Assembly (NCBI RefSeq): GCF_017094505.1 | Contig: NZ_CP064787.1 | Span: forward strand, 1,984,001-2,048,000 | DNA from: Halapricum desulfuricans | GTDB taxonomy: Archaea; Halobacteriota; Halobacteria; Halobacteriales; Haloarculaceae | Direction: 5' to 3' | Length of the DNA stretch: 64,000 nucleotides | In this document: positions 54,935-63,781 of the stretch, piece after piece | Layout of the letters: each line of letters begins with the position of its first letter | Position numbering within the stretch: the first letter of the stretch is position 1 | The notes under the pieces: generated by a model | The model's database searches: none | What the model saw: the letters and a program-made list of their open reading frames with translations, nothing else | Told to the model about the DNA's origin: nothing | Made by a program: the position numbers and the translations under genes

Positions 54935-55573
54935 ATGCCACGGGCGAAGCTCACGCTGACGGTGCCGGAGGAGGTGTGGCTGGGCGAACTCACTCGCCTG
55001 TACCCGGACGCGACGTTCAGAGTGCTCGCGGCGCTGAGCGACGACGTCGACGCCGGGGTCGGACTCGCGGAGGTCGTCGCCGAGGACACGTCGGCGGTGC
55101 TCTCGAAGATGGCGGGCTACGAGGACGTGACTGACATCGACCGCCTGCAGGAGGAAGAGGGGAAGGTCCTCGTCCGGTTCCGGACGACGATGCCGCTGTT
55201 GCTCTTCCCGGCCCGCGACTCGGGGATCCCGCTGGAGATGCCCTTCGAGATCAGCGACGGCGAGGCCGTCTGGGAGCTGACGGCTCCGCAGGACCGGCTG
55301 TCGGCTCTGGGCGAGCAACTGGATCAGTTCGACATCGGCTACACGGTCGATTACATCCACCAGCACGTCACCGAGGAACCGCTGTTGACCGACCGCCAGC
55401 GCCGACTCGTCGTCGAGGCCGTCGAGGCCGGCTACTACGACACGCCGCGCGAGAGCTCGCTGACCGAACTGGCGGAGGAGCTCGACATCGCGAAATCGAC
55501 CGCCAGCGAGACGCTCCACCGCGCCGAGGAACAGATCGTCAAGGAGTACGTCACGCAACTCGAATCAGAGTAG
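54935..55573 (+). CDS. Bat-type HTH regulator (HTH-10 family)
   Basis: 212 residues. The N-terminal 145 residues form a sensory beta domain (AKLTLTVPEEVWLGELTRLYPDATFRVLAALSDDVDAGVGLAEV...). The C-terminal HTH-10 reads LTDRQRRLVVEAVEAGYYDTPRESSLTELAEELDIAKSTASETLHRAEEQIVKEYV, the haloarchaeal Bat (bacterio-opsin activator) signature. Many paralogues exist per genome, and the target is unknown. It follows gltB by about 120 bp. Confidence 0.9.
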   Translation: MPRAKLTLTVPEEVWLGELTRLYPDATFRVLAALSDDVDAGVGLAEVVAEDTSAVLSKMAGYEDVTDIDRLQEEEGKVLVRFRTTMPLLLFPARDSGIPLEMPFEISDGEAVWELTAPQDRLSALGEQLDQFDIGYTVDYIHQHVTEEPLLTDRQRRLVVEAVEAGYYDTPRESSLTELAEELDIAKSTASETLHRAEEQIVKEYVTQLESE

Positions 55574-55604
55574 CAGCTACGACCCACCTGCTCCGGAGGA
55601 GCGG

Positions 55605-56618
55605 CTACGATCCGTCTGCTTCCGGACGCGGCACGGTCACGTCGGCCAGTTGCGACTCGATCTCGTCGCGTCGCGTTTCGAACTCGCCGGGGAGGACGAG
55701 TCGCTCGCCCAGCGACTCGAGCGGTTCGTCGCTGGTGTAGCCCGGATCGCTGGTCGCTAACTCGAAGAGGACGCCGCCGAACTCCCGGAAATACACCGAC
55801 CGGAACCAGTGGCGGTCGATCTGTCTGGTCGGGTTCAGCCCGGCCTCCCGGACGGCCGCCCGCATCGCCAGCTGGTCGTCGTCGGTCGGCGTCTGGAAGG
55901 CGACGTGATGGACCGTCCCGTGGCCCTGCCGCCCGCGGTCGGTCGTCCGGACGAGATCGACGTACGTCCCGACGGGACCCGTCGCCGCGAACCGCCTGCT
56001 ATCTGAGTCGCCCGCTGTGGACGTGACCGATCCCAGTTCGTTGAACCCCATCGTCCGGAGGAGTCCGGCCGTCGGGTCGGGGTCGGACAGCGCCAGCGTC
56101 ACCGAGTGAAAGCCCCGGATCGCCGCGTCTTCGGGAACGAAGCCCGTCCACGGCACGGTCGGGTCGTCGTCGGGGATCGGCACGGCGACCAGTTCGAGCG
56201 CCAGCCCGTCCGGATCGCGGAACGGCAGGACGGTCTCGCTGCGGCCGTCGCCGCTCGCGTCGGCCCTCTCGCCCGCGTCGACGGATCGCTCGAACCGATC
56301 ACCGTGTTCGACGCCGCGGTCCTCGAAGCGTCGCTCCCAGTACTCGAGGCTTCCTTCCGGGACGCGAAACGCCGTCCGGGAGACCTGTCCGGCACCGGCC
56401 TGACCGGCCGGAAGGTCCTTCCACGGGAAAAACGTCATGCTCGTGCCGGGCGTGCCCTCGGCGTCGGAGAAAAAGAAGTGATACGTGCCGGGGTCGTCCT
56501 GGTTGACCGAGCGCTTGACCAGCCGGAGGCCGAGCGTCTCGACCCAGAAGTCGAGGTTCCGCTGGGGATCGCTCGCGATGCAGGTGACGTGGTGGATGCC
56601 GGGCGTCGGATCTGTCAT
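55605..56618 (-). CDS. ring-cleaving dioxygenase, VOC superfamily (MhqO/PcpA type)
   Basis: 337 residues with two VOC repeats: GIHHVTCIASDPQRNLDFWVETLGLRLVKRSVNQDDPGTYHFFFSD with the metal His at the start, and IRGFHSVTLALSDPDPTAGLLRTMGFNELGSV. HHVAFQTPTDDDQLAMR supplies a further metal His, and SVYFREFGGVLFELATSDPGYTSDEP carries the metal Glu. The family cleaves hydroquinones or related aromatics with Fe(II). Length is typical. Confidence 0.88.
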   Translation of the reverse strand: MTDPTPGIHHVTCIASDPQRNLDFWVETLGLRLVKRSVNQDDPGTYHFFFSDAEGTPGTSMTFFPWKDLPAGQAGAGQVSRTAFRVPEGSLEYWERRFEDRGVEHGDRFERSVDAGERADASGDGRSETVLPFRDPDGLALELVAVPIPDDDPTVPWTGFVPEDAAIRGFHSVTLALSDPDPTAGLLRTMGFNELGSVTSTAGDSDSRRFAATGPVGTYVDLVRTTDRGRQGHGTVHHVAFQTPTDDDQLAMRAAVREAGLNPTRQIDRHWFRSVYFREFGGVLFELATSDPGYTSDEPLESLGERLVLPGEFETRRDEIESQLADVTVPRPEADGS

Positions 56619-56695
56619 TGCATCAAGTAAGACGCGGAGGAACTTGAATTCGCGCTGACGTGCGTGTCACCGGGCCGTCGATAGCGGGACCGTGG

Positions 56696-57754
56696 CTACT
56701 GGGGAGCGACGGCCGCGCCGTCGTCGCTGGAGCGGTAGATCGCCTCGACGAGTCGCTGGACCGTCAGCGCCTGCTCGACGGTGTTGCGATCGGGGTCCTC
56801 GCCGGCCGTGACGGCCTCGAAAAACGCCTGTTGTTCCGCCGCGTGGCCGTCGTACTCGGCGGTCTCGACGGTCGTCGTGCGGTGCTGATCGACGCCGTGA
56901 TCGACCGACTCGTACAGCGTCAGGTCTCCGTTCATATCCAGATACGCGCCGCCGTCGGTCCCGCGGAGTCGGAACGCCGTCTCGTCGGTTCGGTTGGCGG
57001 CCCACGCGACGTCGAGCGAGATCGTCGCGTCGTCGGCGGTTCGGAGCTGTGCCGTGGCCGAGTCCTCGACGCTGACGGTCCCGTCGTCGCCGCCCCAGCC
57101 CTCGACGTCGACGTAGTCCTCGCGCTGTCCGAACGTCGACCGGGCGACGCCGCTGACCTCCTCGACGTCCGGGAACGCGAGCAGCGAGAGCACGAGATCC
57201 AGCGCGTGCACGCCGATGTCGATCAGCGCACCGCCGCCGGCGACGTCGGCGTCGGTGAACCACGTCCCCTGTCCGGGGACGCCACGGCGACGGACGTAGG
57301 TCGCGTCGACGTGCTGGACGGTCCCGAAGAAGCCGTCCTCGCGGTAGGCCGCGAGCGCCTCGGCGCGCGGATCGAACCGGTTGTGGAACCCGACCATACA
57401 GACCGCGTCGGACTCCGCTGCCGCGGCTGCGATCCGCTCGGCGCTCTCGAGGGTGTGTGCCAGGGGTTTCTCGACGAGCACCGAACAGCCGGCCTGTAGC
57501 GCGCCGACAGCGTATTTCTCGTGATAGGCGTTGGGCGTCGTGACGATCACCGCATCGACCGCGTCGTAGAAGCTGGTTCGGTCGGTGTAGGTCTCGGCCC
57601 CGTACTCGGTCTCGAAGCGCGTTCGCGCGGACGGATCGACGTCCAGTCCGGCGACCAGCCGTGCGTCGTTTTCGGCCACGAGGTCGGCGTGATAGGTGCC
57701 GATTCCGCCGAGGCCGACGATCCCGACGCGCGGAGTGGTGCTGGTAGTTGCCAT
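56696..57754 (-). CDS. Gfo/Idh/MocA-family oxidoreductase
   Basis: 352 residues from the ATG at 57754: MATTSTTPRVGIVGLGGIGTYHADLVAENDARLVAGLDVDPSA (Rossmann GxGxxG). VIVTTPNAYHEKYAVGALQAGCSVLVEKPLAHTLESAERI carries the catalytic EKP. GFHNRFDPRAEALAAYREDGFFGTVQHVDATYVRRRG and GGGALIDIGVHALDLVLSLLAFPDVEEVSGVARS follow, typical of the C-terminal alpha/beta domain. It oxidises a sugar or inositol with NAD(P). Substrate unknown. It shares its direction with grpE, 81 bp downstream of it. Confidence 0.9.
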   Translation of the reverse strand: MATTSTTPRVGIVGLGGIGTYHADLVAENDARLVAGLDVDPSARTRFETEYGAETYTDRTSFYDAVDAVIVTTPNAYHEKYAVGALQAGCSVLVEKPLAHTLESAERIAAAAAESDAVCMVGFHNRFDPRAEALAAYREDGFFGTVQHVDATYVRRRGVPGQGTWFTDADVAGGGALIDIGVHALDLVLSLLAFPDVEEVSGVARSTFGQREDYVDVEGWGGDDGTVSVEDSATAQLRTADDATISLDVAWAANRTDETAFRLRGTDGGAYLDMNGDLTLYESVDHGVDQHRTTTVETAEYDGHAAEQQAFFEAVTAGEDPDRNTVEQALTVQRLVEAIYRSSDDGAAVAPQ

Positions 57755-57835
57755 GTCCGATCCGGTCGGGCGAGAACCCTCAAAGTGTCGATACCGTCGC
57801 AGCCGGAGGGGCAATCCGGAGGGAACGGCCCGCGG

Positions 57836-58585
57836 TCACTCGTCGCCGTCGCTGACGGCGACCTGCGCGGTGCGGATGACTTTCCCGCCCATCTCGTAGC
57901 CCGGTCGGTGGACGTCCGCGATCGTTCCCTCCGGCTGGTCGCTGTCCATGCGGACGAGCACCTCGTGGCGTTCGGGATCGACCTCGTCGCCGCGTTCGGG
58001 CTCGATCGACTCGACGTTCTCGTCTTCGAGGACGCGGTCGAACTGCTTGAGCGTCGTCTCGATCCCGTCGCGGATGTCGGCGTCTTCGTCCTGTTCGAGC
58101 GCGCGCTTGAGGTTGTCCCGGACGTCGAGCAGGCGCGTGACCAGATCCTCGGTCGCGCGGGCCTTCTCCTCCTCGCGTCGCTTCTGCATCCGCTTTTTGT
58201 AGTTCTCGAAGTCGGCCTGCTTGCGCTTGAGCCGCGATCGAAGCGACTCGACCTCCTCCTCGTAGTCGTCGCGCTCGGCCTCGAGCGCCTCGACCTCGAA
58301 CCGGAGCGAGGCGATCTCGTCGGCGATCGCTTCCGGATCGCTCGACTCGACGTGTTCGAGCAATTCCTCGGCCACGTCGAGGTCGTCGGTCTCCGCGGAC
58401 ACGTCGCCGTCGCTCGTTCCGTCGTCGCCCGCCACGTCGCCGGCCTCGGAGTCAGCCGCGTCGCTCACGTCGCTCGCCGGGGCCGCGTCGCTCGCGTCGC
58501 GTTCCGTCACACTGTCGTCACCTGCCGATCGCTCGTCGTCGCGTTCGGCCGCGTCTCCGTCGGACACGCCCTCCTGGTCAGTCAT
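57836..58585 (-). CDS. grpE: nucleotide exchange factor GrpE
   Basis: GrpE releases ADP from DnaK in the Hsp70 cycle. The start at 58585 (MTDQEGVSDGDAAERDDERSAG) gives 249 residues: about 95 of very acidic Asp/Ser/Ala linker, typical of halophiles. A long coiled coil comes next (EIASLRFEVEALEAERDDYEEEVESLRSRLKRKQADFENYKKRMQKRREEEKARA), then the beta domain with VLVRMDSDQPEGTIADVHRPGYEMGGKVIRTAQVAVS. dnaK is not in this window, although the two are often neighbours in haloarchaea. Confidence 0.93.
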   Translation of the reverse strand: MTDQEGVSDGDAAERDDERSAGDDSVTERDASDAAPASDVSDAADSEAGDVAGDDGTSDGDVSAETDDLDVAEELLEHVESSDPEAIADEIASLRFEVEALEAERDDYEEEVESLRSRLKRKQADFENYKKRMQKRREEEKARATEDLVTRLLDVRDNLKRALEQDEDADIRDGIETTLKQFDRVLEDENVESIEPERGDEVDPERHEVLVRMDSDQPEGTIADVHRPGYEMGGKVIRTAQVAVSDGDE

Positions 58586-58714
58586 GTACGGACAAAGCCG
58601 ATACGGCGGTAAAAGCGTTGATACTGCGGTTGCTACCGATCGCGTGTCGAACGCCGTATCGAACACGCAGGGCCGCCAGGCTTCCGGCGACTCGCCGGCG
58701 GGAGACCGGCACTC

Positions 58715-58793
58715 ACACCGGTGGCTATCCCGTTTCGAGCCGATCTGACGCGCCGTCGTGCCAGATGTCTTACGAACGTATCGCCACCAGTAG
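58715..58793. repeat. 80-bp palindromic intergenic element, copy 3
   Basis: The left end acaccggtggctat and the right end atcgccaccagtag match the ends of the copies at 8391 and 22211 with some decay. The interior keeps the words gcgccgtcgtgcc and gatgtctt-acgaacg. It lies between grpE and the small gene at 58870, about 80 bp from the latter, and touches no stop codon. The rest of the gap holds a short dyad, ccggcga-ctcgccgg, and nothing else that I can support. Confidence 0.7.
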
Positions 58794-58869
58794 CGCTCCT
58801 TTTCGGACACTTTCACTTTCACTCCGGAGATGGCTCGCCTTCACTATCTCTCGGCGCGTAGCTAGTACT

Positions 58870-59016
58870 ATGTTGAACGAACTCACGAGCACGTGCGAAC
58901 ACTGTGACCGGGAACTCGACGACGAGCACTGTATGCTGGTCTATGAGACTGACGCCGGTCAGCGCCGGGCCTACGAGTGTGACTGTGGTGCGGTGACGAT
59001 CACGGTCCATCGGTAG
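58870..59016 (+). CDS. 48-residue zinc-binding peptide
   Basis: MLNELTSTCEHCDRELDDEHCMLVYETDAGQRRAYECDCGAVTITVHR. Cys pairs CEHC (9-12) and CDC (37-39) with C21 form a likely zinc site of a rubredoxin-like knuckle. Such haloarchaeal small zinc proteins are abundant and mostly uncharacterised. An AT-rich cgtagctagtactatg precedes it and may be the promoter. Confidence 0.7.
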   Translation: MLNELTSTCEHCDRELDDEHCMLVYETDAGQRRAYECDCGAVTITVHR

Positions 59017-59180
59017 CTGTCGCTCGACACGTCTCCGCGGTATCGGGATCAGCGTAGCAGACCGGAAGAGCTTTTACTTCGATCGAGTGACCAGATCGTC
59101 GTTCCCGGGGGAACTCTACTGATTCCTCGCTAATCCCCGTAGTTCACAGATTTAAGGCAGTTGATACCCAAACGACGGGC

Positions 59181-60056
59181 ATGGGAATCATTTCGCGCGC
59201 CTCGTACATCATCAGATCGAAGGTCAACAGCCTTCTCAACCGGGCCGAGGACCCCAGCGAGACGCTGGACTACTCCTACGAACAGCTCCGCGACCAGTTG
59301 CAGGACGTCAAGCAGGGGATCGCCGATCTCACGACCCAGAAGAAACGCCTCGAGATCCAGAAGCGCCGCCTCGAGGAGAACGTCGAGAAACACAACGAGC
59401 AGGCCCGCGAGGCGGTCAGACAGGACCGCGAGGACCTGGCCCGGAAAGCCCTCGAGAAGAAAAAACAGAAGATGAGCCAGATCGAGCAACTGGAGACACA
59501 GATCAGCGACCTCCAGCAACAGCAGGACCGGCTCGTCGAGCAGAAGAACACGCTACAGAGCCGCATCGAGGAGTTCCGGACCAAAAAGGAGACGATGAAA
59601 GCCCGCTACGAGGCCGCCGAAGCCTCATCGAAGGTCAGCGAGGCGATGACCGGAGCCGGCGACGAGTTCGAGGACGTCGGGCGGGCGATCGAACGGGCCG
59701 AGGAGCGGACCGAGGACATGGAGGCGCGGGCCCAGGCGATGGACGAGCTCCAGGAGACCGGCGCGTTCGAGGACGTCCTCTCCGACAAGGATCAGGTCGA
59801 TCGGGAACTGGAGCAGCTGGGCACCGACAGCGAGGTCGACGCCGAACTGGAGACGCTCAAATCCGAGATGAGCGACTCCGAGGCCGAAACGGAGTCGGCC
59901 GAGCGTACCGCCGCCTCGCCGACTGACGACGGAGACGCCGCCGACCTCGAAGACGTCGATACGGCAGAGCTCGACGACGTCCAGTCGGAGATCGACAAGT
60001 CGGAAGTCGAATCCGAACTCGAGGACATCAAGCAGGAAGAGACCGAGTCGAACTAA
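59181..60056 (+). CDS. PspA/IM30/Vipp1-family membrane-stress protein
   Basis: 291 residues. The PspA core (MGIISRASYIIRSKVNSLLNRAEDPSETLDYSYEQLRDQLQDVKQGIADL...) is followed by about 140 residues of continuous coiled coil (LEIQKRRLEENVEKHNEQAREAV ... QQQDRLVEQKNTLQSRIEEF). An acidic disordered tail begins near residue 215. The protein coats and repairs the inner face of the cell membrane, by ESCRT-III-like filaments, in this family. The N-terminal amphipathic helix is present. Confidence 0.92.
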   Translation: MGIISRASYIIRSKVNSLLNRAEDPSETLDYSYEQLRDQLQDVKQGIADLTTQKKRLEIQKRRLEENVEKHNEQAREAVRQDREDLARKALEKKKQKMSQIEQLETQISDLQQQQDRLVEQKNTLQSRIEEFRTKKETMKARYEAAEASSKVSEAMTGAGDEFEDVGRAIERAEERTEDMEARAQAMDELQETGAFEDVLSDKDQVDRELEQLGTDSEVDAELETLKSEMSDSEAETESAERTAASPTDDGDAADLEDVDTAELDDVQSEIDKSEVESELEDIKQEETESN

Positions 60057-60154
60057 TACCCCGTCGGAACGAGCAGCCGATGGACGTGCATACTCGAAGA
60101 ATTGCGCGGAATGTTCACATACAACTATGATGGGTGAGGCCGAAAGATCAGGTG

Positions 60155-60598
60155 ATGTACGACCACATCCTCGTGCCGACCGACGGGAGCAAGGGGACCA
60201 CGAAGTCGATCGATCACGCGAGTACGATCGCCCGCAACAGCGACGCGCTCGTCCACGTGCTGTACGTGATCGACGAGCGCCTCTACCGTGCGGCCTCGAA
60301 AGACGCGAAATCGGAGGTCATCGCGTCGCTCGAGGAGGAAGGGGAGCACGCGATCGACGACGCCGTCACCCGACTCGAAGACGACGGCGTGGAGATCGTC
60401 ACCGAGCAGTTGCGCGGGATCCCCTACAAGTCGATCCTGGGATACGCCGACGAGGAACCGATCGACATGATCGTGATGGGGACGCACGGCCGGACCGGAC
60501 GCGATCGGATCGCGACGCTGGGGAGCGTCACCGAACGGGTCGTCAAGAACGCCGACGCTCCGGTGCTCGTAGTCAACATCGACAGTGAGCAGCGGTGA
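60155..60598 (+). CDS. universal stress protein (UspA family)
   Basis: 147 residues from the ATG at 60155: MYDHILVPTDGSKGTTKSIDHASTIARNSDALVHVLYVID. The ATP-binding motif GTHGRTGRDRIATLGSVTERVVKNADAPVLVV (G-x2-G-x9-G(S/T)) is complete, so it is of the ATP-binding Usp type. The start 21 bp upstream is less likely. Confidence 0.9.
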   Translation: MYDHILVPTDGSKGTTKSIDHASTIARNSDALVHVLYVIDERLYRAASKDAKSEVIASLEEEGEHAIDDAVTRLEDDGVEIVTEQLRGIPYKSILGYADEEPIDMIVMGTHGRTGRDRIATLGSVTERVVKNADAPVLVVNIDSEQR

Positions 60599-60638
60599 TC
60601 CACAAGCGTTTTCTCCCGGCGACACGGCCGCTTCAGTA

Positions 60639-60890
60639 ATGACCGGCTACACTGCGACGGTGACAGTGCGGCTCAAGAGCGGGGTGCTCGATCCCGAGGC
60701 CGAGACGACCCAGCAGGCGCTGGAGCGGCTCGGGTTCGAACTCGAGGCGCTGCGGTCGGCCGACCGCTTCGAAGTCGATCTCGACGCCGCGTCGGCGGCC
60801 GACGCCCGCGAGCGCGCGACGGAGATGGCCGAGCGACTGCTCGCCAACCCGACGATTCACGACTACGAGGTCGACGTGGCGGAACGATGA
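60639..60890 (+). CDS. purS: phosphoribosylformylglycinamidine synthase subunit PurS
   Basis: 83 residues: MTGYTATVTVRLKSGVLDPEAETTQQALERLGFELEALRSADRFEVDLDAASAADARERATEMAERLLANPTIHDYEVDVAER. The VxLKxGVLDPEAxxxxxALxxLGF and LLANPxIxDYEV phrases are those of PurS, which bridges PurQ and PurL in the FGAM synthase complex. The purQ frame overlaps its end. Confidence 0.94.
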   Translation: MTGYTATVTVRLKSGVLDPEAETTQQALERLGFELEALRSADRFEVDLDAASAADARERATEMAERLLANPTIHDYEVDVAER

Positions 60891-60925
60891 TGCGAACACC
60901 GACCGGAACGAACGGGGGAGTCTCG

Positions 60926-61609
60926 ATGACGGTCGCCGTGGTCCAGTTCGGCGGGAGCAACTGCGACCGGGACACCGTGCAGGCGCTGGAGTCGCTCGAT
61001 ATCGATGCCGAGCGCGTCTGGCACGAGGACACGCTCCCGGCAGGCGTCGATGGGATCGTCCTGCCGGGCGGCTTCTCGTACGGTGACTACCTCCGTGCCG
61101 GAGCGATGGCCGCCCACTCGCCGATCATGGGCGAGGTCAAGGAGGCGGCCGAGGAGGGGACGCCCGTGCTCGGGATCTGCAACGGAGCGCAGGTCGGCTG
61201 TGAGGCCTCGCTGACGCCCGGCGCGTTCACCACCAATCAGAGCGCGCGCTTCCAGTGTGAACACGTCCACGTCAGCGTCGAGAACGCCGACACGCCCTGG
61301 ACCCGACAGTTCGAGGAGGGAGAAGTGATCGAACTCCCGATCGCACACGGCGAAGGGCGGTTCGAAATCGAGGACGGCCGACTGGAGGCGCTCGAAGACG
61401 ACGGGCGCGTGCTCTTTCGGTATTGCGAGGCCGACGGGACCGTCACGCCCGAGGCCAACCCCAACGGCTCGAAACATAGCGTCGCGGGCGTCACGGGCGA
61501 GGCCGGCGATCACGTGGCCGTGTTGATGCCCCACCCCGAGCGAGCGACGCTGCCCGACGTCGGCATCACCGACGGACAGGGCGTCCTCGAAGGCTTCCGA
61601 GCGGACTGA
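60926..61609 (+). CDS. purQ: phosphoribosylformylglycinamidine synthase subunit PurQ
   Basis: 227 residues from the ATG at 60926 (MTVAVVQFGGSNCDRDTVQALESLD); an upstream ATG at 60887 would overlap purS. The class I glutaminase triad is visible: Cys in LGICNGAQVG, and His/Glu in LMPHPERATLP. It supplies ammonia to PurL in purine biosynthesis. purL is not in the window. Confidence 0.94.
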   Translation: MTVAVVQFGGSNCDRDTVQALESLDIDAERVWHEDTLPAGVDGIVLPGGFSYGDYLRAGAMAAHSPIMGEVKEAAEEGTPVLGICNGAQVGCEASLTPGAFTTNQSARFQCEHVHVSVENADTPWTRQFEEGEVIELPIAHGEGRFEIEDGRLEALEDDGRVLFRYCEADGTVTPEANPNGSKHSVAGVTGEAGDHVAVLMPHPERATLPDVGITDGQGVLEGFRAD

Positions 61610-61697
61610 GGCCTTTTCGTAGCGATATCGGCCGACTGGCTGATTTGTGACGGTATCGACCGACTAGCCAGTGACCAGCGTGCCCTCAGCAGAGAAA

Positions 61698-61726
61698 CCC
61701 GGCGGGGTGGCCAGTCCGCCGCCGGG
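61698..61726. terminator. GC hairpin downstream of purQ
   Basis: CCCGGCGG ... CCGCCGGG, an 8-bp stem with a 13-base loop, about 90 bp after the purQ stop codon. The remaining part of the 61610-61885 gap contains only imperfect repeats of ccgactggc/ccgactagcc and no supported gene. A terminator role is guesswork; archaeal terminators usually need a T-run. Confidence 0.3.
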
Positions 61727-61885
61727 ACCGCGCGGTTCGTCGGCGATGCCAATTCCGGACGTTCACGACGGTCGTTCCCGTCGGGAACCCCACGGAACGA
61801 GGTTCCAGATGCGTGTTATTACCACACATACTTAATTCTATCGACGGTGGCTACCGACGCGAAAAAACCGAAACGGTTCGACCGA

Positions 61886-62533
61886 TCAGACCAGCGGTTC
61901 GACGAGGTCCTCGAGGACGGCACGGGGGTCGTCGGCTTTGGCGACACCGCTTGCAAGCAGGACGCCGCTGGCACCCAGATCGCCGGCCGCGTCGACGTCG
62001 TCCCCGCTGGAGATGCCGGCCCCGCAGAACACGTCGACGTCCTCGTCGACGTTGGCGGCCGCCTCGACGGCGTCGGTGACGATATCGGGATCGGCCGTCG
62101 CGACCGAGACGTCTCCGCCGATGAGTTCCGGGGGTTCGACGGCGACGGCGTCCGGACCGAGCGCGGTCACCGCGCCGATCTGTTCGGGGTTGTTAGCACA
62201 GACGACCGTCTCCAGCCCGGCGCGCTCGGCGGCCTGGACCGACCCGTCGATGTCGGCGAGTTTCAGGCGGTGCTCGGAGTGGTTGATCAGCGTCCCGTCC
62301 GCGCCGGCTTCGGCGACGGTCTCGGCGAGCGTGTGACCGGTGTTGCTCCCGTAGTCGATGGGGTCTACGTGCTGGGCCCAGGTCTCGACGCCGGTCTCGG
62401 CGACGGCTTCGAGGTGTGCTGCCTGGGGTGCGACGCCGACCCGAACGCCGCTGTCGTCGGCGACGTCGGCGGCCGCTTGCGCCACTTCGATCGGATCGCA
62501 CGGGTACGTCTTCAAGTTGACAAGAACGAACAT
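61886..62533 (-). CDS. tpiA: triosephosphate isomerase
   Basis: 215 residues, the short archaeal form. [67 protein letters not shown] carries the N-x-K substrate lysine (NLK) and the WAQHVD segment with the catalytic histidine. [15 protein letters not shown] and the catalytic Glu region [11 protein letters not shown] follow, then the phosphate loop [27 protein letters not shown]. It interconverts glyceraldehyde-3-P and dihydroxyacetone-P. Confidence 0.93.
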   Translation of the reverse strand: MFVLVNLKTYPCDPIEVAQAAADVADDSGVRVGVAPQAAHLEAVAETGVETWAQHVDPIDYGSNTGHTLAETVAEAGADGTLINHSEHRLKLADIDGSVQAAERAGLETVVCANNPEQIGAVTALGPDAVAVEPPELIGGDVSVATADPDIVTDAVEAAANVDEDVDVFCGAGISSGDDVDAAGDLGASGVLLASGVAKADDPRAVLEDLVEPLV

Positions 62534-62640
62534 TCCGTATGGACCTTCTCAGGCATGTGGAAAATAGATTTCGAGTCTTCTCCCGAACTGCGAAGGAAAG
62601 GTTAAGAAGGAGTCGATATCAACGTCCGGACGGTGAACTC

Positions 62641-63195
62641 GTGAGCGCTGCGCCCGCGGATCGAGGGACGGTACTGGTCGCCGAGGACGAACAGCATCTC
62701 GCCGACCTCTATACGGACTACCTGAACGACCGGTACGAGGTTCGGACGGCCTACAGCGGCGGGGAGGCGATCGAGATGCTCGCCGACGACATCGACGTCG
62801 TCTTGCTCGACCGCCGGATGCCGGTCGTCTCCGGCAACGAGGTGCTCGCGTCGATCGAAGAGGACGGCTACGACTGTCGCGTTGCCATGGTCACGGCCGT
62901 CGATCCGGACTTCGATATCATCGACCTCGGCGTGGACGACTATCTGGTCAAGCCCGTCAGCAAGAACGCGCTACTGGAGGTCGTCGATCGGCTGTTGACG
63001 ATCACCGAGTACAGCGAGCGCATGCAGGAACTGACCTCCAAGAAGCTCAAGCGAAACGTGCTGCGGGTCGAGAAACCCAAGTCGGAACTGCGCGAGAGCG
63101 ACCGCTACGCCGAGCTCGAAGCTGAGATCGAGCGTCTCGAGTCGAAGCTCGACGAACTCTCCGAAGACCTATCAGAGAACGATCTGATCCGGTGA
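62641..63195 (+). CDS. HalX-domain response regulator
   Basis: 184 residues from the GTG at 62641 (MSAAPADRGTVLVAEDEQHLADLYTDYL); a longer reading starts at 62539 but begins with basic, unconserved sequence and a TATA-like patch lies between. The receiver has the acidic pair EDE, the phospho-Asp in VVLLDRRMPV, Thr in VTAVDPD and Lys in LVKPVSK. The C-terminal HalX coiled coil (LTSKKLKRNVLRVEKPKSELRESDRYAELEAEIERLESKL) completes it. HalX regulators are haloarchaeal and have no DNA-binding domain. Partner kinase unknown. Confidence 0.9.
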   Translation: MSAAPADRGTVLVAEDEQHLADLYTDYLNDRYEVRTAYSGGEAIEMLADDIDVVLLDRRMPVVSGNEVLASIEEDGYDCRVAMVTAVDPDFDIIDLGVDDYLVKPVSKNALLEVVDRLLTITEYSERMQELTSKKLKRNVLRVEKPKSELRESDRYAELEAEIERLESKLDELSEDLSENDLIR

Positions 63196-63226
63196 CCCGC
63201 GCGGACGCGGGCGAAAACAGTGCCGG

Positions 63227-63781
63227 CTAGTCCTTTCGCTCGACGACGTCACCGAGCGTGTACTCGCCGCTTGCGGACCCGCCCTCCCAGTCGGTGTCTT
63301 CCTCGGGCGTTGCACCCGCCGAGAGATCGATATCGAGTTCGCGCTCGAGTTTCCGCTGTACGTCGTCGCTAGGAAGGATCTCACCGTGTTCGAGTTTGCG
63401 GATCAGGCTCGCCTTCTCGTTGAGTTTCTTCGCGAGCTCCTCCTGGCTGAGCCCGGCCGCCTCGCGGGCCGAGCGGATCCGGTTGTCGTAATCCTGTGCC
63501 ACCTCATCCATCTCGTCGAACATGTCGCGGCGACGCCGCCCGCCGCCGGACCCCCCAGAGGAACTCGAGCCGCTCGCACCGCCGGTCGAACTGCTCGTCG
63601 AACTACCGGAACTGCTTGACCCCGACGAGCCGGTCGAGTACTTCGTGCTCGTACTGGACTGCTGTGTCTTCACTTCGGTGCCGAACTCCGCACACTCGTC
63701 GCAGACCTGGAGTTCCGCGCCTTCGATCTTGACGGTGTTCGGTGAGTTCGTCTCCTTCCCGCACATCTCACACTGGACCAT
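63227..63781 (-). CDS. multiprotein bridging factor aMBF1
   Basis: 184 residues: MVQCEMCGKETNSPNTVKIEGAELQVCDECAEFG (zinc ribbon, two Cys-x2-Cys pairs). A Ser/Gly/Thr-rich linker (about 40-85) is next, then the Cro-like HTH with RRRDMFDEMDEVAQDYDNRIRSAREAAGLSQEELAKKLNEKASLIRKLEHGEILPSDDVQRKLERELDIDL. This is the archaeal MBF1 architecture, which links activators to TBP and also binds the small ribosomal subunit. Confidence 0.92.
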   Translation of the reverse strand: MVQCEMCGKETNSPNTVKIEGAELQVCDECAEFGTEVKTQQSSTSTKYSTGSSGSSSSGSSTSSSTGGASGSSSSGGSGGGRRRRDMFDEMDEVAQDYDNRIRSAREAAGLSQEELAKKLNEKASLIRKLEHGEILPSDDVQRKLERELDIDLSAGATPEEDTDWEGGSASGEYTLGDVVERKD